From Sycobia sp. Sy_11 (taxonomy: Eukaryota; Arthropoda; Insecta; Hymenoptera; Epichrysomallidae): a stretch of DNA of 64,000 nt. The stretch spans positions 1,481,501 to 1,545,500 of the forward strand of contig JACCIC010000037.1 of NCBI GenBank assembly GCA_018907035.1, in the 5' to 3' direction. Below, one piece after another: positions 1 through 11,545 of this stretch. The first letter of the stretch is position 1. Every line of letters starts with the position of its first letter. A program made the translations under genes and the position numbers. The notes beneath the pieces were generated by a model that was given only the letters and a program-made list of their open reading frames with translations, was not told the origin of the DNA and did no database searches.

Positions 1-1198
1 TAGCCGAAACTTTTTTTAACGAAGACAAAAGTTTCACTGCCCTTGAAAGATCAGAATAAAAAAAAAATTTTCGACATTTTAAATTGGCTCTACGGATGTA
101 TATTTACTGTATCATTATTTTAATCTTGTCTTATCCAATTTATTTTGTAAGAGGTATTTACTATTTGTTATACAATTTTATATAAATATTACAATAGGCA
201 ATCTATCTTTGATTTGTTATTTAAGGCAGATATTATAGTAATTATCCATCCTACTTTGTATGGCTGGATATAGCTTACTATTCTTGTTAACATACATTAT
301 ATTTATAATAGATAAGAATTTGATGAATGATAAAGACAATCATGAAATTAAAGAAACAGGCAGTAAAGAGTTTTTTTTTATATATCGTTTGACAATTATT
401 ATTTATAATAATTTACTTATAATTATAATTAATTCTTTATAGAATTAAAGTAGATCTAAAGTAATATTGAAAGATTTAATTATAGTTCTATAATTTGTGA
501 ATTATATACGCTGATTATTTAAGCTGACTTTGTCGATATCTCTATAACTCTAGCGTTATATTTTGAAACTTTAATAATTAAATTGTGTATATAACAAGTA
601 GTTTGACCTATACGAGGTCATCTCAATCTCCACGTGATATTTAGTTTTCACCGCACATTTACGTATACAGCCTATCATACTTTATTATCAATCAACATTC
701 ATTTCATCAATATCCGATAGAGCTTTAAATACTCATAAACTTTATTATTGAGACTTGTTAAGAGATGGTAAGATTCTCATTTTTTTGACGATAGAACGAT
801 AAAAATCGTAGTCGTTCTCTACGAAAAGTTTATCGAAATATATAGGGTCATTAAAACATGTATTTATATAATTATTTTAATTTTATTTATTACAACTTCT
901 TAATTTACATTTACATAAGTAATTAATAATTAAAATTAAATTTGAAGGTATTCAAAGGGGCTGCGTGATTTAATACTAAGCTTTGGTATCCTTTGTTTCT
1001 CGGAATCTGCCAGATCGACCAAATCACCATCGGCGTAACAAATTAGCAGCGAAGTTTGCAATCGCAAAATTAATAACAAATCGTAACATAGTGGAATTTT
1101 CAAATGTTCTAAAATTGGTATAGTTGCCAAGTAATTTAACGTTAGATAGTTAATGCATCCATTCGTCAACGTAATAAATTAGGAATATATTGGAGATT
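1..1198. other. AT-rich intergenic or intronic DNA, no gene seen
   Basis: Strongly AT-rich sequence with poly-A/T tracts. Short open frames (such as 260-442 +) are made of Ile/Leu/Tyr/Asn codons, as expected from base composition, and lack splice or domain evidence. A moderately balanced stretch at 950-1170 shows no convincing reading frame. It abuts the dispersed repeat that begins near 1199. Confidence 0.6.
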
Positions 1199-1574
1199 GT
1201 TCCTGAGGATGAACCGGAGCGGTTCGGAACGTTGGACACCAAAGGTGAATCTAAATTGAAGGTGGTAGGGGCAGTCAAGTTGTCCTTTACTAACATAGAA
1301 TATTGTTGTTATTATTTTTATTTTATTTTATTGATTATTTTAATTTTAGTTTTATTTTTATTTTATTATTAATTGTATGTTATTTTTATTTTTAATTTTT
1401 AATATAATTTATTGTAGTAATCAGTTTTATTTCAGATTCTACGGGGGTGAACATAAACAAGGACAGTCTGACTGTTATTCTTTTATTATAATATTATAGT
1501 ATAAAGACTGTAAGGCCGATAAAAATATTTATTAATTTAATTCAAAACAGTCGACATAAGTACAATTTTTAATT
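1199..1574 (+). repeat. Dispersed repeat family, copy 1 (with RNA-hairpin motif)
   Basis: This segment aligns with the reverse complement of 11265-11545 in two blocks. The left block (about 1201-1290) carries a perfect 6-bp stem, GAACCG (1211-1216) / CGGTTC (1220-1225), with a 3-base loop, followed by CGGAACGTTGGACA. The right block (1414-1574) runs from GTAGTAATCAG through TTTCAGATTCTAC and a palindrome ACAGTC-TGACTGT to GATAAAAATATTTATTAATT and ends near CATAAGTAC. An AT-rich spacer separates the blocks. The right block also matches 14450-14606 more weakly. A short open frame across the hairpin (EDEPERFGTL...) looks protein-like, but the second copy does not keep it. The layout (GATGA-stem-CGAAACGT hairpin followed by AT-rich tail) recalls 3' parts of Penelope-like retroelements, but no coding part is present, so the class is unproven. 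Confidence 0.7.
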
Positions 1575-2090
1575 CTAATATATTGTATATGTATAGTCAG
1601 GACGTGGTTTATACGATCTCCATGAGTATTCTACGCTCTGAAATTTATTAGTTAAAGTCCCTATTTATTCACACTACATATAAACAATTTAATTTTTAGA
1701 CCGAAACGAGGAATATTTAATTTCCAGCAGGACAGGTGATATATATGCATACGTGTACTGCACGACAAAATTTATCGAGGTCAATGTTCCTGGAAATTTC
1801 AAATGCCGACGATTAAAATTTGTATACTAGATTATGAAAGCGATGGCAGGGCGCGTGTTGCCAGAACGATCCCCCGTATAATAGCTAATATACGCCCGCG
1901 CTAGAGACACATAAATGTTAAACACCTGCTAATAAAATGCAAAGCATTTCTAGTCCCCGATCGGAATTTCGGTTACTCCGCTAGCCGTATTTATATAGGA
2001 TAGCTAATTTATGCATTCCTCCGCAAAGATAAATATCTGGGCAATTGAATACCATCACGCGTATTCAAATCGTATTCGATGGAATACTAC

Positions 2091-2140
<50 letters not shown>

Positions 2141-3756
2141 GGGTGCTGGCGATCTCTGTTTTGTTTTTCCCTTGACTTGGTTTCCCGTTGACGCTGTCAC
2201 GCATAGGCGGCGACGTCGTATAACAGGCTCCCTAAGAGTTATGGTGTATGCTAGGTGTGCAGAGACACACGCGCCTGCGGGCGCGTATTTTGGGGGAGCG
2301 ATAACACGCAAGTCGCATAGATTGTACATGCAATTCCAGTAAAATGTTTAACAGAATTCGGGACAGTATCACAGTCTGGAGAAATTAATACGAATGTCAG
2401 GGTTGTTTATTATCTCATTGTCAATGATTAATGACGTACAAGTTTATTTAAAATTAAAAAAAAAGAATCATCGGTTAAAATTCATTCACCGGATAAACGT
2501 TTCGATCTTATATGTTTGTATAAATAATCAGCATGTAAAATGATATATGTGTGCCATAAAAAGCAATTTTAGTATATCGAAAACGATTCGTAATTAGAGC
2601 GTATGTTGCCTGAGTTTAATTCGCTCGTTTAAAAGGATAAATTATTTGGGGCGATCCGAATGTATGTTTTTTTCATCAGAGGTACATTATGCTGTGTTAA
2701 TAATACAATCAAGTTTATTAATAATCGATGATGTAACAATTGAGCTCCTCTGCTGAAATGACTATTAAATTTTACAAAGTAATTGCAACTGTTTATACAT
2801 GCATATAACAAAACGCAAATTTATTTTAATTTACTTTTCCTAATGTGAACTGTCTTAACTTTAATAATAACAGGAATGTTTAATAGTATTTAATCAATTG
2901 CAGCACAATCTAACTTGACCACTGCCTTCATGAATAGCAACCCTCGACATATAGACCATTTAATTTAGCGCTATTGCTGCTTCATTAATATTAATGTGAT
3001 AAATGTAGAAGTAGACTTAATTATCGTTCAATGAAAATCATTTGGAGCGCAATTGAATTTTTTATAAATTCTTCCATTAGTCTTGATAATTACTAAACAA
3101 CTGACAAAAAGTTTTCTAAAGTAAAGTTAAAGCTCTAGAGACATTAGAGCTACCATTTTCCAGAAATATGAATCTATTTCATCTGATTATTTTATTTATT
3201 TTCATGGACAGAGAAACGTCGGTTTGCGAGAAAATCGGGCTCACTCGCGAGGGTCGAATAATGACCGACTAACACGCGATAAAAACTGACTGAGTTCGCC
3301 CAGTGAGGAATCCTTTTACAGTTTCATCCTATTCATTTTGCATAGTCTCAATCGTTGCGCATCTGCAATCTCATCATCCGCGCAAATTCTGAATGTTTTA
3401 CGTATGCTTTATGTTTCTCATTACTAAAACGTTTGAATTAATTCCCTAGTTTTTCCTAATTAGCTCTAGCTAAAATTTCTTCCTATACACTCGAAAGTGG
3501 AAAATACGTTTTCAATTTGACTAACTGAGCAGCAGCATTGTTACGTATTTTTGGCATTAAAATATCCCTCTATTTTACCTTTTAAATTCATACAATTTGA
3601 TTCTGGTTCGTATTTTAAAATAATTCGTATTATATCTATAGCACAAGTCTAACTAGTAGTCTAAATTTTCATTGTTTCTTTAACATGGAAATTAAGAAAA
3701 AATCCTATTTTTAGGATGAAAATTATATTAAAGCAAAACAATTAAAGTAGTGTCTC

Positions 3757-3759
<3 letters not shown>
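1575..3759. other. Gene-free stretch with a GC-rich island
   Basis: Mostly AT-rich. A GA microsatellite at 2093-2137 is followed by a GC-rich, CpG-containing island (about 2138-2330). The open frames there read the GA array as Arg-Glu or Ser-Leu repeats and are artefacts. The rest (2340-3759) contains nothing recognisable. Confidence 0.55.
2093..2137. repeat. (AG)n microsatellite
   Basis: Perfect AG dinucleotide array of about 45 bp at the left edge of a GC-rich island, a pairing seen again at 18.0, 26.7 and 28.1 kb. Confidence 0.95.

Positions 3760-3806
<47 letters not shown>
3760..3806. repeat. (AT)n microsatellite
   Basis: Perfect AT dinucleotide array of about 47 bp in AT-rich DNA. Confidence 0.95.
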
Positions 3807-3813
<7 letters not shown>

Positions 3814-3947
3814 GGAAACTTGGCCACATCGAGCGAATACCGCAATCTGCGTTTACAGTGAATGTCTGTTGTCACGCCGCGCCATTAGGTTTATAACCGA
3901 CATCGCGGCGGTCAAGGCGGTCGCGACGCTCGGGTACGACTCTATTC

Positions 3948-3997
<50 letters not shown>

Positions 3998-5470
3998 CTG
4001 CGCCCTATCCAAGCGGAAACTGTATTTTCAGTCAGCTTTTATCTTTAGTGCACAAGAAGCTCGTTTCTCATCAGGCCTCGCACTAAACTCGCCCGCGTCT
4101 TCCTTTTAATAAACCAGCACATCTTGTTAATTTTATCGGGAAGATATAAACTTTATTTTAATGAAAATCTTCAAGCTCGATGAAATTTATCGTGAATCGG
4201 CATCGAAGAAAAATAGAAAATAAATAGACAAAGGTAGAAGACTTTTCACTTTTTACACAACCGCACACAAGTACAACTTTACATAGGTCGCTTCGTTTAT
4301 AAATTCAGCGTCAATAGCCGAAATACATTAAATATCATTGTGGTCTCGTGAGCAATTATCGTTATCAATGAGAGCCCGACGATACCTTATCAGGTTTTAT
4401 GAGTGTCCTTAACGATCCGATAGGAAAGAATCAAATGATTATGCTTAATATTAAACTTTTACGAAGAAACCTTTACGTATACTCTATCTTTTGCTAATCT
4501 CGCGAATCGCATTATGCACAATTCGTTCTATAGAGTCAATAAGAACACTTGATGATGGGCACATTAATGCCAATAATCGAATGGTATGCGTACGTGAATG
4601 TATACACGGCATATCGAAATTCATCTATAAATCTATGCGAAATATCAGGAAATTAAAAGCCGTTAAAAGCTCGATAGCCCACGTATATTTAGAGGTTATA
4701 TTAAAATAGTTTTGCGCATTTATCGGTAATAATATACAAATTATTCTATACTGTATAAATACTGTACAAATTCAAACGATAATGATGTAATATAAAGTAA
4801 TGCTTTCAACGTAATTTATTAAAATAATAAATTCCGCTGAAGTTAAATATTGTTGTTTTGCCTTATAGAAATAAATTTCGTATATATAATAATCGAGAAA
4901 AATGTATGAAGACAAAGGGGGGAAAAGGAACTGTATACTAGATTTATATATTGTAGTTATCGAATTTTTCCCAAACAATTGCCAGATTCTGAACAATAAA
5001 GGCAATGTACGCTATACTTTTAAATCAGTTTTCCATTCAACGAATGTCTCGCGCAACAAGTTTATACACATGCATAACATTTAATCAAAACCGAGTGCAC
5101 GCGTTCAATGGTAATCAAAGTAAAATAATTTTTTTAAACAAACGTCTGTATTAATATTATATCTAAAGAACAATTCGACATTTGGATAAGTTAAGCAACT
5201 TTTATAATCAACCAATGCATTTCATAAATGCATTCACTTATGGAAAACTGCGTAATATATTCCGTTTCTTCTACATCTAAATAAAAACATTTTAACGCTC
5301 AATTGTATTGAATGACATTGTCATGTTTCATAGGATCATCATCAAATCTCCAAATGAATTATTGTTTCAGAATAAGTACACGCTTGCTGTACCGGCTGAC
5401 GTTCTTTAATGCCAAAGCAAATTAGTTAACAAGCTTGATAGAACAGTATAATGAAAATCAATCGAAGTAG
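3807..5470. other. Gene-free stretch with GC island and TG array
   Basis: A GC-rich patch (about 3815-3950) with CpG-rich words such as CGGCGGTCAAGGCGG precedes a TG array. From 4000 onward the sequence is AT-rich, and open frames up to about 75 codons show no family resemblance or splice context. Confidence 0.5.
3951..3996. repeat. (TG)n microsatellite
   Basis: Perfect TG array of 23 units just downstream of a GC-rich patch. Confidence 0.95.
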
Positions 5471-5572
5471 ATCTCTCTCTCTCTCTCTCTCTCTCTATAA
5501 TAAATACAATTCTAATTCTAATTCTAATTCTCTCTCTTTCTCTCATTCTCTTTCTCTCTCTTTCTCTCTCAC

Positions 5573-5603
<31 letters not shown>

Positions 5604-5632
5604 CCCTCTTTCTCTCTTTCTCTCTCTCTCTC
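5471..5632. repeat. Compound CT-rich / TCTAAT repeat
   Basis: A (TC)n run (5471-5496), a short stretch with four TCTAAT-like hexamers (about 5510-5533), then imperfect CT-rich polypyrimidine with TTTCTC, CACTCTC and CCCTCTC interruptions. The open frame through it reads as Ser-Leu repeats and is not a gene. Confidence 0.9.
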
Positions 5633-6176
5633 GATTCGGAAGGTGGATTTAAAGGATTACATTTCGAAGAAATTATTTCCAATCGATAAAGTTCCTATGG
5701 GTTGTAATGAAAATACGTAATAATGGAGCGTGCATCAGCTCCTCCGCCACTTGCTTGCTCAATTATATAATTAGGCGTCGCGAAGATAAAAATTCAATGT
5801 TTCCCTAGCTTATAATCGTTCCTTACACCGAAGGCGGACAAGTGTAAATAAGAAGAGTCTTTATCTATATGGACTTCGATAAGAGTCATGAATAGAACAC
5901 TTCGATGCTTTTTATCGATCGCCCGCAAGCGAATGCACGTGGATGAAATGTTTCAGACGGATATTATATCATAATCGTGCGCTCGAATGGAACCGGATCG
6001 TTTCTATTGATAAAGATTTATGCCATTTCACATTATATGTATATAATCTAAAGGAGCAGGAAGTAACCGTAACACGACGAAATGGACAATCGCAAAGTAC
6101 CGTGAGAGGGAGACAGGGGTCAGGGGGAAGGGTGAGAGAATAATAAATTGAGGTTCCGGACGACAGTTTCCAGCTG

Positions 6177-6212
6177 GTTCGCCGTCGAGTTCGCCGTCGG
6201 GTTCGCCGTTGT
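6177..6212. repeat. 12-bp minisatellite, three units
   Basis: Three successive 12-bp units GTTCGCCGTCGA, GTTCGCCGTCGG and GTTCGCCGTTGT lie head to tail inside a CpG-rich patch. Confidence 0.85.
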
Positions 6213-6379
6213 CCGAGAGATAAACGCGCCTTAAGGACTGCGTATACGCAGCTCGTTATTTTACAAGTTCCGCGCGCGTACCAGAGGATTTGTCTCAAGG
6301 GTGAAATATTATTATTATTTTTTTATCACCCTATAAAGTTATAACTTTGTAGCGTTGTATGTGCGGACACGCGTGATTA

Positions 6380-6382
<3 letters not shown>

Positions 6383-6413
<31 letters not shown>

Positions 6414-6438
6414 ATGCCCAGATAGTCAGAGTGAAATG

Positions 6439-6480
<42 letters not shown>
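6383..6480. repeat. Two (AT)n arrays separated by 32 bp
   Basis: AT arrays at 6383-6410 and 6443-6480, each entered through a GCATAT junction, separated by 32 bp of non-repetitive sequence. Confidence 0.9.
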
Positions 6481-6482
<2 letters not shown>

Positions 6483-7545
6483 TATAAAAAAATGAAATAA
6501 GCCCATTTTAAGATGCATTATATAATAATTCTATATAAATAATTGTATTGTTCAAAAATCAAAAAATGCTTTTCTTGGAGATGCGACGTTTTTCGCTTGT
6601 ATATATTTCTGTACATGAATCTTACAGGTATAAACTTTTATAATGTCTATGAAGTTTTACAAATTAAATATTTATGGATTTCAATAATTACGGAATTCTA
6701 AACTGCTTTTTCAATTGATCAATACATTTTTGACCTTGCAGTAATTTTGTATTGAATATTAGTTGAAAAACGTAATATTATTAATTATACCATTGGGCGT
6801 GAGTGCCCCCCTCTCTCTCTCTTTGCTACTGTTACCCTTTTTTATCGAGTTACATGTGACGCGTATCTATGCACAATTATAAAGTTATCCCATTGCTAAA
6901 GGATTCACCAATATATACGTACGCGGCAATAATTAATTATAAATCTCAGTATATGTTTTCGATTTATACCATTCTATAAATAAGCCAGAATTCATTGAAT
7001 TTATATAGAGACTCGATTGATGGATTCGAAGATAAACCATTGCAACAAGTCCAAACGGTAACGTTAAAGTATATGCTGACGCGAACATAAATGCAATATC
7101 GGAAGCAAGTAATAAAATTGACAATTAGGATTTTTATTTATCGAGCGACGACGTATTTCAGACCAAAGATTTAATAAAATATTACCAAAGATCTGCATGA
7201 AAAATTATTATTATAATATAACCTCCACTGTAGCCAGCTATAGAGACTATGTTTTTGACAAATATATAAAGCCAACCTTTAAAAGAAGAGATGCACAATT
7301 TTTAAAAATTTTCTTAGTCCAATAAAAGCGAATTGGAACTGTATAACCTAGTTAATAGTCATTACCATTTTTACGAGCCATCAGAGAAGCAAAGAACGAT
7401 CATATACATACACGCGATATGCGCTATCAACCATCCGTGCACTTTGTCAAATGCCACGCGAAAGTGCCAAAAAGCTTATATATCTTTATCTATATGTCTC
7501 CATGTCTGAGAACGGGCCTTTTCATTAATAATTTATGGCCCATAT

Positions 7546-7547
<2 letters not shown>

Positions 7548-7598
<51 letters not shown>
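7548..7598. repeat. (TA)n microsatellite
   Basis: Perfect TA array of about 50 bp. The open frame across it (7419-7679) is an Ile-Tyr artefact. Confidence 0.95.
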
Positions 7599-7601
<3 letters not shown>

Positions 7602-10600
7602 CTTGCTTTGATGTATTCATTGACAAGGGATGTATGCAACATTGACTTATGTAGAAATGTCATATTTGATGTCTTTTAATGAACTGAATATCCGTTATTT
7701 TGCAGTGGAATATTTAAATAACGAACATGTATAATGTTAATTTTTCATATTTTCTTTAAATGCTTGGAATTGAAATAAGAATATTAATTTAATCAAGTTA
7801 AGTCAATTTAATAAATACCAAAAAGCTATATGTATATATAGGAGCGTTTTCACATATTATAAAATATGAATCCTGGACTACTTTGAGGCGCTCTAAAAAT
7901 AACTAAAAATCTTAAGTATATCTTTTCGAAAAAAAAGTAAATTGATTGTTACGATATATTAGTCCTAAATAATGTATAAAGGAATTCTTTTACGGTGTAC
8001 GCACAATCAATATTTTCGATATCGCCTTTTAACTGACTTCCGCGATTACAAAAAAATATTGAAACGATTTGTATCTTTTTCAGGACATATTCAGTTGATC
8101 CCTAGCTAAGCATGTCATGAATAAGATAAATTAATAGTTAATATTTGTATTCTATTATTGACTCTTTCTGATCAAACATTGAGCAACGAAAAATAGCTTA
8201 TGGAAAAATACAGCACAATTGTACATTTGTTACTATTTTATATACAATCCCCACTAATATAATACAAGAAAAGTTCAATAAATATATTGAAAACTGACAA
8301 CATAAAGTTCAGTTTTTAATTAATAAAAAAATTACTTAATAGAAACTGATTATATTGCGACTTGATTTCTAAATATCTAAACTGTCACCTTATATCTTTG
8401 TGTTTTATGTAATAATTTTATATATAAAGAATGATTTTAAACATGTGATTGTATCTATTGAATTGGATATATTAAATTTCTGTTCGAAAGGTAAAAGAAT
8501 ACCTTATTAAAAAATTGAAAATGACTAATGAAATTGTAGTATAAGTTTTTACGTTCTTTTTATCCATAATAAATTGATTATTAATAACTTATTATACTAT
8601 TATTTATCAATATTATATTTTAGTATGATGTATTGATGTAATATATACAATAATACATAATAAATATTTTTAGAAGATTCAATTATTATTTTAATCGAGT
8701 CACGAAAATTCCAAAGGATACAGATTAAAATTATGTCTATCTTATGTATAGTTTAAACCAATACTGAATTTACTTTTGATTCTATAGATTTGAACTAAAT
8801 AAAACTTCTACATTATATGGCCTTAAACCAGTACATTCATTTAGGATTGGCATAACGGAAAAGCAATGCGGTAAATGGAAAAGTGGGATGCAGTTAGTAG
8901 AGCTTGAGAAAAAAGTCGCAAAAAATGTCGAGAGCTAATCTAATTCAACCCTCTTAACCGTGCATTAAAATATCGTATGGTGCGTGGACGTCGCGGAACA
9001 AGAGAAGTATTAAAAGGGGATGTCCTTCGGATACAGAATGAAGGTATTAAAGTTTATGAAAAGCGCGATTTGAAAAATATTAGCGAAAAAATTTGAGAAA
9101 TAGCATAAAAAATTAATACACCGAAAGTCTGTATGACGAAATTACCTTTGTACTACTTGTAATCTTACGATGAAAAGTTTATAAGTAGCGCACAGAAACT
9201 TTTATGAAAGCTTTTCATCTCCATGCATGCTTTACACGTTGCGAAATGTAAAAGTTTTCGCAAGGCTATCTGTTCGTCTAATTATTTCTTCTATTCTACT
9301 ACGCGTACATTATAAGAGGATTATGTAACTTTCTAATACAATTCTATATCAATATATAAGTGAGTAAACTCAGTAAAGGGATTTAAACCAACTTTTATGG
9401 AATTATTAATAACCATCTGACCTTTCTAACTCGTTTTATTGATTAGTTTTAAGCTTACCTTCTGTTTCATTCGGAAAATTAATAATCATTGTAAAAATAT
9501 TGAAAATCGAGTGAAAACTGCATTGTAATCATGCAGTAGCAATGATCTATGATCATCTGCAAGAAATTCGCCCCACAGCCCAACTAACTCAACAAAAGAG
9601 ATACTTCATCAATTAGTGCTTATGTTCACAAATGCTAACAATTTAAAATTGTTCAATTCTTTTTGTTAATTCTCTCTTATCTATTGGTTAATAACTGTAA
9701 CTTATACGAATTAATTTTTTGATCAATGTGTTTCCATATAACTTATGTATTTTATATTAAATAATGAAACTGCCACTCTTATTTATAGTACTCTGTATTA
9801 AGGACTATGAGTTCATTATTAATAAGCATTGAAACGGTATATGGATGTAAATCTGCATTACACTTACGATTTATCATACTTCAATTGTCTTTATTTCTTA
9901 TTACTTCTCTGGCATGGTATAATAACTCCTCTGCATTCCATATAAGGATTTCATAATTTAAATTTTATTATTATTTAGAAATAAAAGCGGTTTATTTAAT
10001 TAGCAACGATGGAGCTAATTTAAATGAAGACAACATTTTTAAAAGTTCCAAGCACTTTTGAGATATAATTTTGCATATAAAACATTTTTAATTTATTTAA
10101 CTATCCTTTCAACGTCCTTTTGTTAAATTAAATAGTTTGAAAATTTAATATTCAAAATTTTAAAATCCTCTTTTGAAAAGAAGATTAATGTTTTTCTTAT
10201 AGCGGTTTGATTTCACATATCAGTTTTTTTCATTTTCAGACTAAATTAAAATTAATTTTATTAAAAAGATTTTATTTAAAAAACATTTTATTTAAAAAAT
10301 TTTGATGTTTGGATTTCGATGTTTGTTTGTAATTATATAGACCTACGTATTTAAAAAAAATTTTATTATTTTTTTAACATGCTATTTAATATTCTAGCAC
10401 AAATTGTTTAATCTGTAAAATTTATATTTATTATAACGGCCTACCAATTGCACATTTTTTAAATTATTTTTAAAATCATTTTTATGTTCCTATCATATTT
10501 ATATAAAAACCAAATAGCTTTTGATTTAAAATTACACATCTTTTTACTTTTACTATAAATCAATCCTTCTATACTAATTTATTTTTCAGTATTATTATTG

Positions 10601-11264
10601 ATCATACAGCATTCTCTTAATTTGATGGATCTTGTTTAGAGAATAATTAATTTAAATCAATGCTTATTATATGCAGAATACAGGTCAGGTATGATAGATG
10701 TAAATATTCTTGTTTATGTTTTATAAATAATAATTGTAAAATTAATAGGGTCAATACACAGTGATCGTCAGCCGAATAAATGTAATTTATATGATTTTTA
10801 TTCGCGCGACCCAAATTGGTTTGAAGCTATAATTCAGCATTTGTAATTGCATTAAAAAATTGCATTAGCTTTATAAGTTCCACTGGAATTTTGTTCTGAC
10901 TATATGCATTCTGAATTAATATTTATTATGTTAATTTTATCTCGATAAATTCAGATAAATTAACGTGAAATATTTCTAGACGTTAGTTACTTGTAACTGG
11001 AGAATTCAATAACGGGAGGTATATCATTTAAGAAAATTGAAACCATCAATTAGTTACTTCATATTAATTGATTGATGTATAAATTCAAAATAATGAAAAA
11101 ATTATAATTCTTTATGACTAAACCTCAACAATATATTCATATCATACTCATAAAAATATATGAATATAATGATTAAAATAAATAATTGACGCTGTTGATT
11201 CATTTTGAGAAACTTCGAGATTTTTAATTGTTTTTTAATTGATTTTTAATTTTTAATTTTTAAC
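7599..11264. other. Long AT-rich gene desert
   Basis: About 3.7 kb of uniformly AT-rich DNA with frequent stops in all frames and no usable open frame. No microsatellite, TIR, LTR or RNA gene is recognisable. A less AT-rich patch at about 8850-9060 is unremarkable. Confidence 0.6.
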
Positions 11265-11545
11265 TTAAGAATTCTACTTATGTTGACTGTCTTGTATTAA
11301 ATTAATAAATATTTTTATCGATCTTACTGCCTTTATACAATAATATAATGTACTAATAATGTAATATAATTACAGTCAGATTTACCTTGTTTATAATCAC
11401 CCTTGTAGAATCTGAAATTAAAATTACTACGAAAAAATAAAATAAAAATTTAATTACATTTAATGTCAAACCTGAATAACTCGGCCACCTTCGATTGAAA
11501 TTTATCTATAATGTCCGACGTTTCGAGCCGCCACGGCTCATTTTC
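11265..11545 (-). repeat. Dispersed repeat family, copy 3 (minus strand, with hairpin)
   Basis: Read on the minus strand, it runs from TCTTGAAAATGA through a perfect 6-bp stem GAGCCG/CGGCTC (plus-strand 11525-11530 and 11534-11539), then CGAAACGTCGGACA, GAAGGTGGCCGAG, an AT-rich spacer, GTAGTAATTTTAATTTCAG, ATTCTACAAGGGTG and GATAAAAATATTTATTAATT to CATAAGTAG. It matches copy 1 (1199-1574) in the same order, with roughly three-quarters identity over the hairpin block and similar or better over the right block. The stem differs from copy 1 by a paired A-T to G-C exchange. No coding sequence is present. Confidence 0.72.

Larger units (their letters stand above)
5633..7547. other. Gene-free stretch with GC patch and two AT arrays
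   Basis: Mixed-composition sequence to about 6300, including a GC-rich patch (6090-6290) with a short minisatellite, then AT-rich DNA. The 109-codon minus-strand frame over 5969-6298 is compositionally driven (Arg/Thr from the minisatellite). AT arrays sit at 6383-6410 and 6443-6480. No gene is seen. Confidence 0.5.

Noticed and set aside
1190..1290. Protein-like open frame reading EDEPERFGTLDTKGESKLKV
   Set aside because: It is the hairpin block of a dispersed repeat; the second copy at 11.5 kb does not keep this reading frame, so the resemblance to protein is incidental.
2079..2342. Arg-Glu repeat frame next to a GC island
   Set aside because: The repeat part is a GA microsatellite and the remainder has no family resemblance.
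7419..7679. Ile-Tyr-rich open frame
   Set aside because: Produced by reading a TA microsatellite; similar artefacts occur at 43169-43280, 55838-56143 and 60382-60642.
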